64,000 nt of DNA from Tubiluchus corallicola (taxonomy: Eukaryota > Priapulida > Priapulimorpha > Priapulimorphida > Tubiluchidae): contig JAQGDQ010002377.1 in the NCBI GenBank assembly GCA_030141605.1, positions 248,001 through 312,000 of the forward strand, written 5' to 3'. The notes beneath the pieces are model-generated. The model was given only the letters and a program-made list of their open reading frames with translations. It was not told the DNA's origin and searched no databases. Position 1 is the first letter of the stretch; each line of letters opens with the position of its first letter. Shown in pieces: positions 25,701-38,100 of the stretch. A program made the translations under genes and the position numbers.

Positions 25701-28700
25701 CTACTCAAAGTTAGATCACCAATAATTTCTCTGCCGTGATTTTTCTACTTTTTCCTTGAACAGTTTTTTTTTGTTATGATAAAGCTGGTTGGAACGGCTT
25801 TTGTACTTGTCTTGCTGATGTGTATCTTCTTACTTGGTTCATCTTAACCTACATATGCTGTCTTGAATAAGTTCAAGTTAATTGTTCAAATTATCTAACC
25901 TTAGCACTTTACTTTGAATTACACGACCTCGCTTGGACCAATGTTTAGTATTTTCTAGTTAGTATTTTTGTAATAACTATGCATTACTAGCAACCCGTTA
26001 CATTTAATAGGTGATACATAGTTTTTAGAAGCAAATTTTTGCATAGAGAATTTGCATACATAAAAAGTAATCCAGAAAAATGTGTAAGAAATTTATTTTC
26101 AATGTAATCTTTTTATTGTATGATATTTTACATGTGCATTTTTGTACATGCGGGTTTAAACCGTTTTCAACAGCTCTGTTATTTAACTGTTTGCAGCCAG
26201 TCCAGCCGGGAGTGCAGAACAATGCTCTTGAAGACAAGGCTAAAAGAGCTGCTGAAATACAAGCAAGGATACAGGTGTGAGCTGCTAATTAACATTCTGC
26301 ATTAGTCATTCCTTTTTGTTATGTCTTAAACTAACCTGGCACATACTGGTGCAATAATAGAGCAGTTTTCAGTAAAAACAGTGTGAATGCTAGAAAGCGT
26401 GCGGTAAAGCATTTTTACTTGTCGGTGACATGTAGAACTTTTACACTATCACGTTTACAAGAGCGACGACAAATTTATTCCCACACTTAATCTTGCTTGG
26501 AAACCTTTTTTTAAGTCTTAAATGAAATAGTGTTAAGTACTACACATGTTGTTGTCTGTTATTTTTTTTATCAAAAATTTTGCACCTCTACTGAGACTAG
26601 AACCCAAGACCTTCTCCTTTTTGGGCTATTACACCACAGAGGCACTCTCACGGCCTGACTTTTCAGACTTCAAATTTACTCTACAAGCCGCTAGAGGCGA
26701 TTCACGGGAGAATCGTAGTTTATGCTCTATCAAGACTTTGTGATGTCAATCCAATAAATTCATGAGTGGTACTGAACTACATTGACATTGAAAAATCTAG
26801 CACCTCCATTGGTATTAGAATCAGAGACCTTCTGTTTTCCCAGCAGCTAACTAGAAGCTTACATGAGATATCAGAGTGATTTTCATAACCCAAAAGAGCA
26901 TAACTTAGCTTACCATTTGAGATTTCTTGCAGCATGCGATTTAGTTATACAGTAGGAGCCATTTACTAGACTCACAGTTAATAGAATCAGTCGCTTAATT
27001 GACACAAAAATGTCTAGTACGGGCCGCTTCCACTCAAATGTACATAAAAACAGTCGGCAAGTAACTCATATAGCTCCGCTTAACTGGCTCAATATTTTTG
27101 CTTTACGTACTTAAAATAAGATACTTGCATGTGACCAAAGAGCTTTTACTACTTTTAATGCCACTTATTGTGGTATAAAAGTAGCAACTGTTCCTTATTT
27201 TTGTGTACTATGATGCACTTAGAAGTACGTGTAAAGTACGTTTATCATGTGTTGAAATGCTAGTGTAACAGTTTTGCTTTGAACCTGTCACCCATTCGTC
27301 TGCTGCATTTAACCTCCTTGTCCAAGAATTTGTGGAACGTAAACTTTTAATCACATGTCTAGTGGTTTCCCTTTGAAGTTCTTGCTGCTTTTCATGAAAT
27401 CTTAATTAGTTAACTGTTGCTGTTATGTCACCGATGTATTCTTTGCGACTTTTTAAGCGTAAACGTCATAGATCAGCTAAGAGCATAGAGTTAATTTTGA
27501 AAAATGGAGCATAAAATTTAAAGCTCTCTCAGCCTTTGCAGCGCATTCTAAGCTGAGGAGTGATGGCTTGTATTTCTATACTAACAATACTATAGCTATC
27601 GGACAATAGACTCAGTCGTTTAATTGGCACAGAACTCTTCCATCCCAAAGTGAGTCTATTAAGCGGCTCTTACTGTATAAACCAATTGTGATTCTATCTA
27701 GTACAATAAAAATTGGGGCACTGTTAGGGAAATCCATTGATACTGTCAAATTAATTTGATGCTATTTTTTACTCGTATTTTGTTAACCGTATTTTAGGCA
27801 CATCTTACAGCAAAGCCAAATCTCTTAGTAACACTCTCAGGTGCCGAAGCAGCGAAAGCCGTTCTGGATCCGTCAAAAGGACCAACACCACTGATTCTTG
27901 ATGATGAAGGTCGCACAGTGGATTCTTCGGGCAAAGCTATACATGTATGTTTGCATTATTTTATTCATGTTTTGTCTTAGGAAGTCAGATAAAATTGTCT
28001 CTTACAGTTTACTTGTAATGCTTGCTCCTTCTCCCTCCCTTTCTCTCACAAGATGGTCTCTCTGTCTCCTCCCTTTTGAATTTTTTTTGGCTCCCTTGCT
28101 GATTATATTTTACTTATGCAATATTGCTCATTTCAAAAAACTTGAATGGTGAATGAGCCTAAAAATGTTAAACTTGTAAATTCAGTGTTTCTTATCTTTT
28201 TTGTATGCGGATTTCTAAACCTATATAAACATTTTTGGGTAAAATTGCGAAATTTTCAAGTTTAACTTACCAGATGTATTATTTGTTTGCATTATATTTA
28301 ATGCAGCGTCTTTTGTCCTAAAATTACAACTGTTAATAGCAGCTGCTTTAATGCAGGTACAGCAATATTCGAGTTATTTCTCAAAAAACTATAATACAAT
28401 ATTTTAATATATTATAATATACGGTGTTTCAAACTTAATATCCAAATACCAAAAAAGTCTAGTGACTGTTAACCCCGTTATAACTAACATTTTTGCGAGT
28501 ACAAGATTATCAAACAATATGAAAGTGAATTGAGGTTGTAGTGACAGGTTTTTTTCCTTTTTACAGATACCTCAGTATACTCCAACCCTGAAAGCAAACA
28601 TTCGCGCGAAACGAAGGGAAGAATTTAAAATGGTCCTCCAGGAGAAGCTTCCAGAAGAGCTTTCAGAAGCTAGTAAATTCTTTGATCCGCGCATGCCAGC

Positions 28701-31700
28701 GAAGATGTCGCAAAGAACTAGAAGGAAGTTCCACTTTGTCGAACACGGTCGATATGTACAGATGGAACAACGACTCAAGACAAAAGCGCAGTTGGAAAAG
28801 TTACAGAAGGAAATTGCACAGGTACAAAGTACAGTTTTACCTAGTGGATTGTACACCTGTTACTTTTCAATTTTCAATTCCTGCTAAATCTGTAGAATAA
28901 CTACGAAATCTTAACTAATATAACTGGGAGTTGACAAGCTCTGAAGTTTTTTGCATTTGTTTTACATTTCCACTTCATTGGAAGTATATTTAAAAAGAAC
29001 CAGATGTTTTGCTGCTATGAACAGATTGTAACTTAGCATTCTTTAGTTATTGACTTGGTTTTTGGAAATTTTAACCTTCCACCGCATTTGAACAAGAAAT
29101 TATGGATTTTAAGGTTCATTTTTAGTTCATTATTTAGCCGAAAGAACTTAGCCGACAGAATAAAACTTTAATAGGTAACAGGGGTCATAATTTCAAGCTT
29201 ATTGATGATGGCATCATCAGTAAAAAGCCCAAGATCCTGTCATTTCAAAATACATTGTAAAGTATTATGTACCTAGCCTAGAGAAAACATTTCTGGATGA
29301 TTGATAGGGCTCCAGTTCTGACATCATAATTCTACTGAATGGCACAAAATGGCTACATTTGGAAAAAGCTAACTTAAAGATTTATCCCATTAAAATAGAT
29401 ATTGCAACAGGTGTTAAGTTTATGGTATACAGCCTATTTGTACTTTTTTAGCAAATTGATTTTTGTGCTATCTGCTGCACGGTGTAAAGAATAGTTCATA
29501 ATGTTGCTCATAAAACTCACTGTACAGGTTGCCAAGAAGACTGGAATCCAATCTGCTACGGTCTTGACGAAGATTGCCCCGAAGAAAGAGCTGCTAGCTG
29601 ATGAGATTCCAGACGTAGAATGGTGGGACGCTGTGATACTCCAGAATGAGGCTTACGAAAGCTTGGATAAGAGGCTGGAGGGTCAGGATGAATTTGAAGG
29701 CATTACGAATCTCGTTGAGCACCCAATTCAGATGAAACCTCCCACAGCTGAGGAAATGGTAATGCATATATTTTTTTCTGTTTCTGCTTTATTAAAAATT
29801 TGTGTGATTTTTTCGCATTTATTTATTTATTGAATACAAGATAGTCGGTTAAATGTTTGATTATTTATCAGATAATCAATAAACTTTGTACCATTACGGC
29901 TACAAAACTTACAACTTGTACAGATCGTTTGCAGGTACAGTATACCCAGTACAGTACATATTTTTAGTAATTGAGTGAAATTTGTGTCTCTGTCACAAAT
30001 GTAGTTATTAATTTTATACTACAAACGCTTTTTTTGTATATCCTGAAAACGTTCAGATAATACAGTCAAACCTAGTTATACTGCCGCCCGCCCCCCATTA
30101 TAACACCAGCCTTGCCATAATGCCAACTACAGTAGTCGCCGCTTAATTGACTCACTTTTGGACCGACATGTTTTGACCCAATTAACCGATTGAACCTATT
30201 TACCGATGGGTGTAGTATTACTGCTATAGAAGTATGAGTCATCAGCTATGCACTGCAAAAGCTTTTAATCAATTTTAGAAACGAAGTAACGCCTAAATTC
30301 CTTTGTGCAGTTAAAAATTAGAAAAAATATTTTAAAATATTAATTTATATAAGTGAATTAACAATAAATTAAAAACTATACTTTTCTAAATCACACAAGT
30401 CTGAATTGGGCATGACTAAAACAGTTCCGAATCGTCTGCTCACTTGCATTGCTACATGACATAGCCAGTAAATGTACCGTACCTGCATATTTGACTATTA
30501 ACTCATTAAGCCTGAAAGCGTGATTTGCAACTAGAGCATCAAAAGAAAACCGCTAAGCAAGTGATTAAATGTTTAGCTTCCAGAAATTCTTTGGGTAACG
30601 AGGTTAATTGCAGCGGGCGAGCGGGTAACAGATTCAAAGCAAAACCACTACGCTAAGTGTATTAGAGGCATGATAAACGTACATGTTTCCAAACAAAAGG
30701 GAAGTAAAGATGACATAAAAGTAGGAAAGGCTGTTTGGGGACATACATGTGTCTTATTTTAAGTACGTGAAGGAAAAATAGTGAGTCAATTAAGCGAAGT
30801 TATTTAAGTCAATTACCGATAGTTTTTATGCATATTTGAATAGAAGCAGCCGGTTCCAGGTATTTTTGAGTCAATTAAGCGACTGAGTCTATTAAGCGGC
30901 AACTACTGTATTGCCCTGTCCCACTTTCCATAATATATTAAATATAAGGAATACCGCCAACCTCGCCTACCGCCATATCTGCTGTGCCAAAAGTCTGTTT
31001 TACATAATAAATTTATTCTGTTATGACTCCAGCCAAGATAAAGCACAGGGATTTTACGGCTGTAAAAGCTATTTGACTCAAGGTAAAGTTATATGCGACA
31101 GCTATATATAGTATTAATTATCTAGTAATGTTACGTTGGGAGCTTGGATGGGCTGCGTGGCTGCATATTCCTCTTATCAGGAGACAGCAGTATTTCACAA
31201 GACTCTACTCCACATTGTGTTACCTAAAAGTTTTGCATCACACGGCCCTAGGACTATTACCTGCATTAATTTTGTTGATGCACAGTACAAATGTGTACTG
31301 AATAGCAAAAATGTACAGTATTATACATGTATTATTGTAGCGTAATAATAATTTACTATTTATGACATATTAAAGTTAACTAGGAAACAAAATAGAGGTT
31401 ACAGACTAGAACGGCTTTGATATTTAATGAACCTCAGCTTACCGCCAACACCACTATAGCGCCATATTTAGTGGTGTCCCAGACCTGGCGTTATAACGAG
31501 GTTTGACTGTAATTAGTAAAAGGAGAACTGCACTTGATCTAATGTTATAGTTGTTGTTATCATAATTAGGGATATTTGTTTCGTCTTACAAGAAATTAAT
31601 AAGCAAAAGGAGAGAATCATTAATATTAAATTCTATCATGAAGAGAAGTGGTAGAGATAAATCTAGCTTCACTGCTTAAAAATACAACATACAAGTGTCC

Positions 31701-32781
31701 TTACATATTTAGCTGCCAGGCTCCACAGATGCAGCTGCCATACCTGTAATGCTCACAAAGAAGGAAAGGAGGAAATTGCGGCGGATGAACCGACGAGAAA
31801 CGTGGAAGGAGAAGCAAGAGAAGATCCGCCTGGGACTAGAACCTCCTCCGGAACCTAAAGTGCGCATGTCGAATTTGATGCGTGTTCTCGGAACTGAACA
31901 GGTGCGAAATATGATGTTACGACTATTACATTAATTCGCAATTTTAGTATTTACAGTTCTGTGTGAACAGTCATGCTTGCAAGATGTTCAGTTTTAATTG
32001 GTGTTGTATTCTTTTAGTGTATTTAGATGTTTACTAGTCTATATTATGTCTAGTAAATTTCTGCAGTAGGAACCCAATCACTGACATAATAATTAGCATA
32101 GCTGTCAGGGATCTAAAAGATGAGTTTTTGGAGTGTCAAATAAGTGATTAAATATAGTAACATGACATGAGTTTTTTGCTGGTACAGGTACAAGATCCTA
32201 CAAAGATCGAAGCTCACGTGCGAGCACAAATGGCAAAACGGCAGAAAGCACATGAAGAGGCCAATGCAGCTAGGAAGCTTACTAAAGAACAAGTGCGTGA
32301 CAAAAAGATCAAGAAAATCAAAGAGGATACATCCAAAGGTGTGCACATTTCCGTTTACCGTGTGAAGGATCTCTCAAACCCCTCGAAAAAGTTCAAGGTG
32401 GAAACGAACTGCAAACAGTTGCTTATGACAGGCACTGTAGTGTTTTATCGGGACTGCAATGTCATCGTTGTCGAAGGAGGGCCAAGGCAACAGAAAAAAT
32501 ACCGACGATTAATGTTGCACAGAATCAAGTGGGCAGAAGATACGAAATTAGACGAGAAGAAACGAAAAGATTCGGCATTTGATAGTAAAGAGGTTTCATC
32601 TACGAATAGTTGTGTGTTAGTCTGGGAAGGCATGGTGAAAGAAAGAAACTTTGGTGAGATGAAATTTAAGCTGTGCCCCACTGAAGCTTTCGCTCGTGAG
32701 CATTTTCGCAAGCACAATGTTGAACACTACTGGGATTTAGCGTATACACAGTCAATTGTAGAAAAGACAGAGGTGGAGTAA
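22705..32781 (+). CDS. PRPF3: U4/U6 snRNP protein PRPF3 (Prp3)
   Basis: Ten coding exons with consistent phases: 22705-22953, 23740-23864, 24145-24229, 25448-25588, 26197-26274, 27798-27944, 28567-28821, 29528-29758, 31713-31901, 32188-32781. They give 697 residues (human about 683). The N-terminus ([19 protein letters not shown], residues 1-83) is the PWI-like RNA-binding region. Residues about 84-160 are Lys/Arg/Asp/Glu-rich. Residues about 276-500 form the PRP3 domain (WWD motif, [23 protein letters not shown]). The C-terminal U4/U6-contacting domain includes [17 protein letters not shown] and [20 protein letters not shown]. The QDPTK segment at residues 502-506, site of human retinitis pigmentosa 18 mutations, is intact. 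The protein holds U4/U6 in the tri-snRNP in the nucleus. Intron 1 is GC-AG. Several introns carry DNA transposons. Identification is secure. Confidence 0.96.
22954..23739 (+). other. GC-AG intron (PRPF3 intron 1)
   Basis: The exon ends GGAAAG/GCAAGT and the next begins TTCATTCAG/GTGAAA. Only the GC donor keeps the frame (GK/VKQE). The nearest GT, four bases later, would shift the frame and meet TGA within a few codons. AAG/GCAAGT is the usual strong consensus of GC-AG introns. Confidence 0.88.
26578..26876 (-). repeat. Two SINE-like tRNA-related fragments
   Basis: On the minus strand both copies (about 26578-26660 and 26797-26876) end with a B-box-like block, GGTCTTGGGTTCTAGTCTC in one and GGTCTCTGATTCTAATACC in the other, followed by a GAGGTGC.A block. 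The first has a GTGCCTCTGTGGTGTAA block that resembles an A box. They look like decayed tRNA-derived SINE heads in the PRPF3 intron. No intact cloverleaf is present. Confidence 0.4.
26950..27675. mobile_element. Tigger/pogo-like non-autonomous element
   Basis: The ends CAGTAGGAGCC... and ...AAGCGGCTCTTACTG are inverted repeats flanked by TA on both sides. Subterminal GTCGCTTAATTGACAC and GTGAGTCTATTAAGCGG blocks occur near both ends. Interior sequence (TACTTAAAATAAG, GTACGTTTATCATG, TTTGCTTTGAA) is found inverted in the element at 30130-30908, so both belong to one family. No transposase is encoded. It sits in PRPF3 intron 5. Confidence 0.82.
30063..31509. mobile_element. Outer TIR element, interrupted by a second element
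   Basis: The left end TA/CAGTCAAACCTAGTTATA and the right end TTATAACGAGGTTTGACTG/TA are matching inverted repeats with TA target duplications. Without the inserted element at 30130-30908 it is about 0.67 kb. No transposase is seen. It occupies PRPF3 intron 8. The TA site and CAGT start suggest the Tc1/mariner-pogo superfamily. Confidence 0.85.
30130..30908. mobile_element. Tigger/pogo-like element nested in another element
   Basis: The ends CAGTAGTCGCCGCTTAATTG and GACTGAGTCTATTAAGCGGC...ACTACTG are inverted repeats flanked by TA at 30128-30129 and 30909-30910. The interior matches the element at 26950-27675 in reverse orientation. It has landed within the outer element, so it is the younger insertion. 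Confidence 0.87.
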
Positions 32782-32982
32782 AACGTGGTAGAAATGTGTC
32801 AATAGCTTAATTATATGGCAAGGCTTGTGCTGCCTAAGTGTTCTGCCTACAGTGACATGCACTTATTATATGAGAAAAACTCCAGGAAAGGACGAAAGGT
32901 GTAGGAAAGTGGAAAAGCTCGTTAATTCAAAGTTACCTGTGTACGTATTTCTTACAAAATTGCTGATGCAGCTTCAACTCTG

Positions 32983-32988
32983 AATAAA
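32983..32988 (+). promoter_or_regulatory. Poly(A) signal of PRPF3
   Basis: AATAAA about 200 bases after the PRPF3 stop, followed by TGTTTTCTAGTGTCTTTTGTG, a suitable GT-rich downstream element. Confidence 0.7.
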
Positions 32989-35104
32989 TGTTTTCTAGTG
33001 TCTTTTGTGAATGGATGCGTTTCACTGGCTTCTTCCAGTGGCAATATGTAAATTGTTAAAGGACCTGATGTGCATGTATTTGCACATACTGTAAATGGAG
33101 AATGATTTTTGTGCATTCGGTTGCTTCAGTGTTTGCCAGAATTCATGCAACAAAAGGACAAACACGTTCTGTTTTGCTTTAATTAGCCAAACAATTTAAG
33201 TGAATGATGCATGATTCAATTAGCATCTGCCGTTAGCGAACATACGTTTTACATAGTAGGGTAGGACAACTAATGATAATTTCATACTGTTCTTGCGTCC
33301 TGTCCCATTGGGCAAAGTAATCAGATATCAGGCAATGCAAAAACCAAGTAAACTGATTTTTTGCCAGCAGCATTTCAAGCTTTGTTATTGACTGAAATTT
33401 AAATGCTAAATTATAACCGTACATGCCTTGTGACAACCTTAAATTATTTCCAAACATCTGGACATTTCCCACTAAATTTCACAAGCAAAGTTATATTGCA
33501 AAGTTTTAAAGTAATAATAATTTGCCAATTAGATTGTCATGAGGATTTTGCAAAGAATCATATATACTAAGACAAAAATTTGTTGTTACAATAAAATGTC
33601 TTTTTAAAATTAATTGCTCCTAGTTCATGTTTTTCGCTGTGCTCATGTTTTCAGATAAAGTTGCTTTCCTTTTACAGCCATCACACTACTGAGTGAAATC
33701 CATTTCACATGTACATTTTTAAATGCATCGGCAACATAACGCATCAAATACTAATACTTGGTGCACATGCTGCAAAGTTTGTCTGTAACTTGATTTACCA
33801 ACTTTGTCACACACTTAGATTTTGCTTAAATGTGCTCACACTCTGTCCCACACTCATCCTGCCATTGTGTGGGATTTTAGTACAATAGGTTGTTGCGGTG
33901 CATTTGTAAATTTTGTGTGAGACAGTTTGTTGCAGACAGACAGACTTTTTGCTATGAGCAACTAGTATAAAACCATAAGACAAATTCAAATTTACTGTTT
34001 TCAATTTTCCGCATGTCTTACTAACAAAACTTCGTCTTGGATACAGAGTTGGCTTTAAGAACTCAGAGGTGACACAGTCTCTTCACTCGTAGATTCCTTA
34101 TTCTCCCTTATCTTTTTTTTAATTATTTGCTTCCCCCTGTTTCTTTTCCCTTATGCTCTCTTTCTCTGTTTCTGCTCCTTCTCCCTCCCCACTGATTCTT
34201 AATTTTGTATTTATCCCAGACATTCTAATTACAGAAGCAGAGTACCCAGATCCAGGACTTGTCAACCAGCTTAAGTGACGTTTACTAGACATCCGGAATG
34301 CGGCTGCATTATGCAGAATATGCTCCGTTTATCAGACTTGCGTTATGCATTATTTTTTCTGCAGCTGTTTCCTATAAATTTTTATGTACATAACAGTTCC
34401 GCAAGTGGATAACGCATATGCATCCTGGATGTCTGATAAATGCCACTTTAGTATGTTATTACGAAGCTTAGAATTTATTATTATGACAAAAGATCAATAA
34501 AATGAATTTCACCCTTCCAATAAAGATAGGAAATTTCATTAATGACAGAATTTTATCACAAGTTATGCATCACTATTACATTCGGCCTGCGAGAAGGTAA
34601 TTTTAAGATGGCTTCAACTTAGAAGCTTGTGTATGTGTATAGTTAAGTACAGTACAACAATAAGCTTACTGCTTTTTTGTTGGTGGATTTCACACTTTGC
34701 AGCAAAACTGGAATGTAACTATGCCTTACTTAGGATGCTTCTTCTGTAGAGGAATAAAGTTGCAAGGTAATGCCACATGTGAATGACATTTCATTATAAA
34801 TCATTAGACGCTGGTCATGATAGTGTTATTTCATATCATATTGTACGCTTTGTGCCTCCAGAACACTTGTATTTTCACCAAAAATGTACAACACCGGCAA
34901 CACCACACTTGAGTCTCACCAAAGCATAAAGTTTTAAGCAGCTAAGCCCTTTACATTTAGAGATGAGTTGTTCACATTTGCACTTTTAAAATCCTGGAAG
35001 GAGAAATCGCACTGTTTATGTTGGCTCACTTGAGACGTTTTCTGCTGTAAGTTTAACTTGCATCGGCTTGCAAAGATAAATTGAAGGTGCAGAAGCTTGT
35101 GAAG
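32989..35104. other. Tail-to-tail intergenic region
   Basis: Lies between the 3' ends of PRPF3 (plus) and RanGAP1 (minus). No coding exon was recognised; the frames at 33233-33472 and 33807-34004 lack domains. A TIR element occupies about 34271-34453, and a minus-strand AATAAA at 34474-34479 could end the RanGAP1 transcript, about 630 bases after its stop. Confidence 0.55.
34271..34453. mobile_element. 180-bp MITE
   Basis: The left end TTAAGTGACGTTTACTAGAC followed by ATCCGGAATGC is matched, inverted, by GCATCCTGGATGTCTGATAA followed by ATGCCACTTTA on the right. The inverted repeats are about 33 bp and imperfect. No coding capacity; family unknown. Confidence 0.65.
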
Positions 35105-38100
35105 TCAGTATTGATACAGTGTCTCTATCAAGCTGTGACGTTGTTTTGTGAATGCATCAAGAGTTTTTGAAGGCCTGCAAAAACCGCAACATAATTAATA
35201 TAAGTGTGGTACGGTGGTAATATAACTATAGTATTAATATAAGTATGGCATTTGGTGGTATGTGCTAGCTTCACAACCCCATGCTATGCTTCAGCGAGTA
35301 AGCAACTTTGAGTTTATGCATTCAAGTTCACTACAGTTTAAGAAAAAAATGAGCCTTAATTTACTAAAAAATATACTCTATATTTTCTTACTCAATTTTG
35401 CTTATAAAGTGACATTAGTTTTTGACACAGAGCAGCTCCTTGCAAATAATTCCATTGTGCTGACGCTACTACTGGTGGACTTCTATTAGCATTCATTATG
35501 ATGTTAGACTGTATCACTAAAACCAACAAGACTGCCTACCTTCCCAGAAATGTTTGAAGAATTTCTCTGCTTGTCTTTGGATAATATGGTTGCTTAACGA
35601 CGTGTTGCAGAACTGTTAGTGTTCCTTGTAGATTGACAACTGGTTGAAAATTTTTATCCTCGCTCTGCAAAAAGAAATGGTACAGCTCTATCTCTTCTAA
35701 TAATTACTTAAATTGGTTGACTTCACCACAAGAATTCTGAGAGCCATTACACATTCATTTGGGATGCTGTCAACAAGTATTTACTTCTTGAGTAGACCAC
35801 GGGTTATTTGCAGCTTGGCATCATGGGTATATAATAAATATGTTATTAAATTCTTTGGAAGTGCTATGCTGTAATGATTGTTGTGGATGTATTTAATAAA
35901 TAATAAATAAATGAAAAGTATAACAGTTTTGAGTTTTGACGACAATATTGTGATTTGCTGAATGATATTGTGATACGCAAGACGTATTCATTAAATTCTC
36001 CATTTGAATCAAACTAAGAAAAACGAAAATAATGATTAGCCATGTACAAAGCTTCAGTATAAACATAGGAATTACAAATGACAGTCGTAAATTATTAAAC
36101 TAAATCAGTACCTTTATTAAACCCAGATGCACTAACAATGAGTTCGAAAATAACAAGCCATCTAGTTCCTGTTCTTGAAACGCTTTGCTAAACAGAACAT
36201 CTGAAAACAGAAAAGCTGTTAATAGATTATAAACACATTGTAAAAAACTCAAGGCAGCCATTTTAAACAAAGAAAAACAGCTAACAAATAGCATAAAAAA
36301 TGTAATGCCTTTATAGCCTCAATGATTTTACATTCTTATATAATATACAAAATAGAAAAAATATATAATCATTGAGACTGTAAAGGGTACTACGTTTTTT
36401 ATGTTAAAGATGACAAGTCTCAGGAGAGCTCTCATATTTTCAGTCCTAACAAATACATTGTAAATAAGGTAATCAGTACTTCATAGACCCTGGTAACAAG
36501 AGAAGAAATTTTTGTTGGTTATGAAAAACGATTTCTTTCTAATTTAAACTCTAATAAGTAAGAATAAATGATGAGAGAAACAAAAGGATAGAACAGTGTA
36601 GTAGATACCGTACAGGGTGCGTGGAGTCAGTAACCGAGACAAGATTGACTACCATTTACTGGACAACAACAGTCAAACTGTCACCACCTGCAAAACTTAA
36701 TTTAATCCAACGAGTAACAATAGACAGACGTATTTAAATGATCAAACAGGTTCACTGACCTGTGGTATCAATGACAGCTTGATAAACATTTGGATCTGTC
36801 CCACCAGCTGTTGAAGACAATTTCATAAAAACTGAAACAACTGTGTCGGATTCGTCAAGTTTTTCCTGAAGCAGAAAAAATTGCTGAGTTAGGTGCCGAG
36901 AGAAAACTACTGCAGACAAAGTGCAAAGACTACCTACAGCACTAATTACATAGTTGTACGAACTATACAGTGGGTGCTTTAATTAATGAAATTAAATTTA
37001 CAGAATCTATTACATTCTCCGAATTCTACTTTACAGAGCAAATTATATAGATTCTTGCGTTCTCATCATCCCAACACTGAGGCTTGTCTTTCTTTCATTA
37101 GCCTTATCATCGTTCATTCTATTCTTATAGTTCTACAGCAACATCGAACAGATCATAACCAATTTGTCACACCCTTTCTCACACTCAGTTTTCAACAAGT
37201 TACATAACCGGCTCAGTTTTGTTGTTATCTATAGAGTAATTATTTTGTAATTGGTAATGGAATTCGTAAGTGATGAATTTACTTTCTGAAAGGCTTTAAA
37301 AGTTTTATTCTGTTAGCCAATTAGCATTTGATTAATTACCTGTATACTTGTTTAATAAATATATAAATGTACTTGTGAATGTAAGGTTTCTTTCTCACTT
37401 AAAAATATACTTTAAACTAGTTACATAGTTGCTTTACCACTAAAACGCTAATTACATTAACTCCATAGCTCTTTCATTACTAATACTAATAACTTGAAAA
37501 TTTATGCAAGATTGCAAATAAAAAGTGAGAATTACAAAGATTTATAAAAAGCCATGTATATGAGTATATTTGAGTGTGAAGTCGATGTGAATTAACCCGA
37601 CTGCAGAAAACTGATTGGTTTACAAATGATAACTAAATGAACGTAATATTTTAGTATTTTTCATTATTTTGTAAGACATCATCACTTTTATGTGCATTAT
37701 GTTAGAAGTTGACAGGTAAAACCTTTTCAGACAGTCATTTTGTGAACACTTAAAAAATTAAAAAAATTGTATAAATAACATCAGCTTGTGCAATAACTTT
37801 GAAGGTAATAATCCACCGTTTACTACCTAATAGAAAATTAAAAGATGGCATGCATATAATAAACTATAAGCATCAGATCAAATCTGAATTAAATTTACAA
37901 ACGTCTAAGATCCAAATAAACAAATTAAACATATGCTTGCATATTTGAAGTTGTTAATATACGACTGTGCTATATACAATTTTAAGTTTGATTCAACTTC
38001 AAAACTTTAGTGCATATAATTATAAACACATATCTTGATAGTTAATTCTAACTTGTCCACAATACCCACCATTGAGAATGCTAATTACACAGAACTATTA

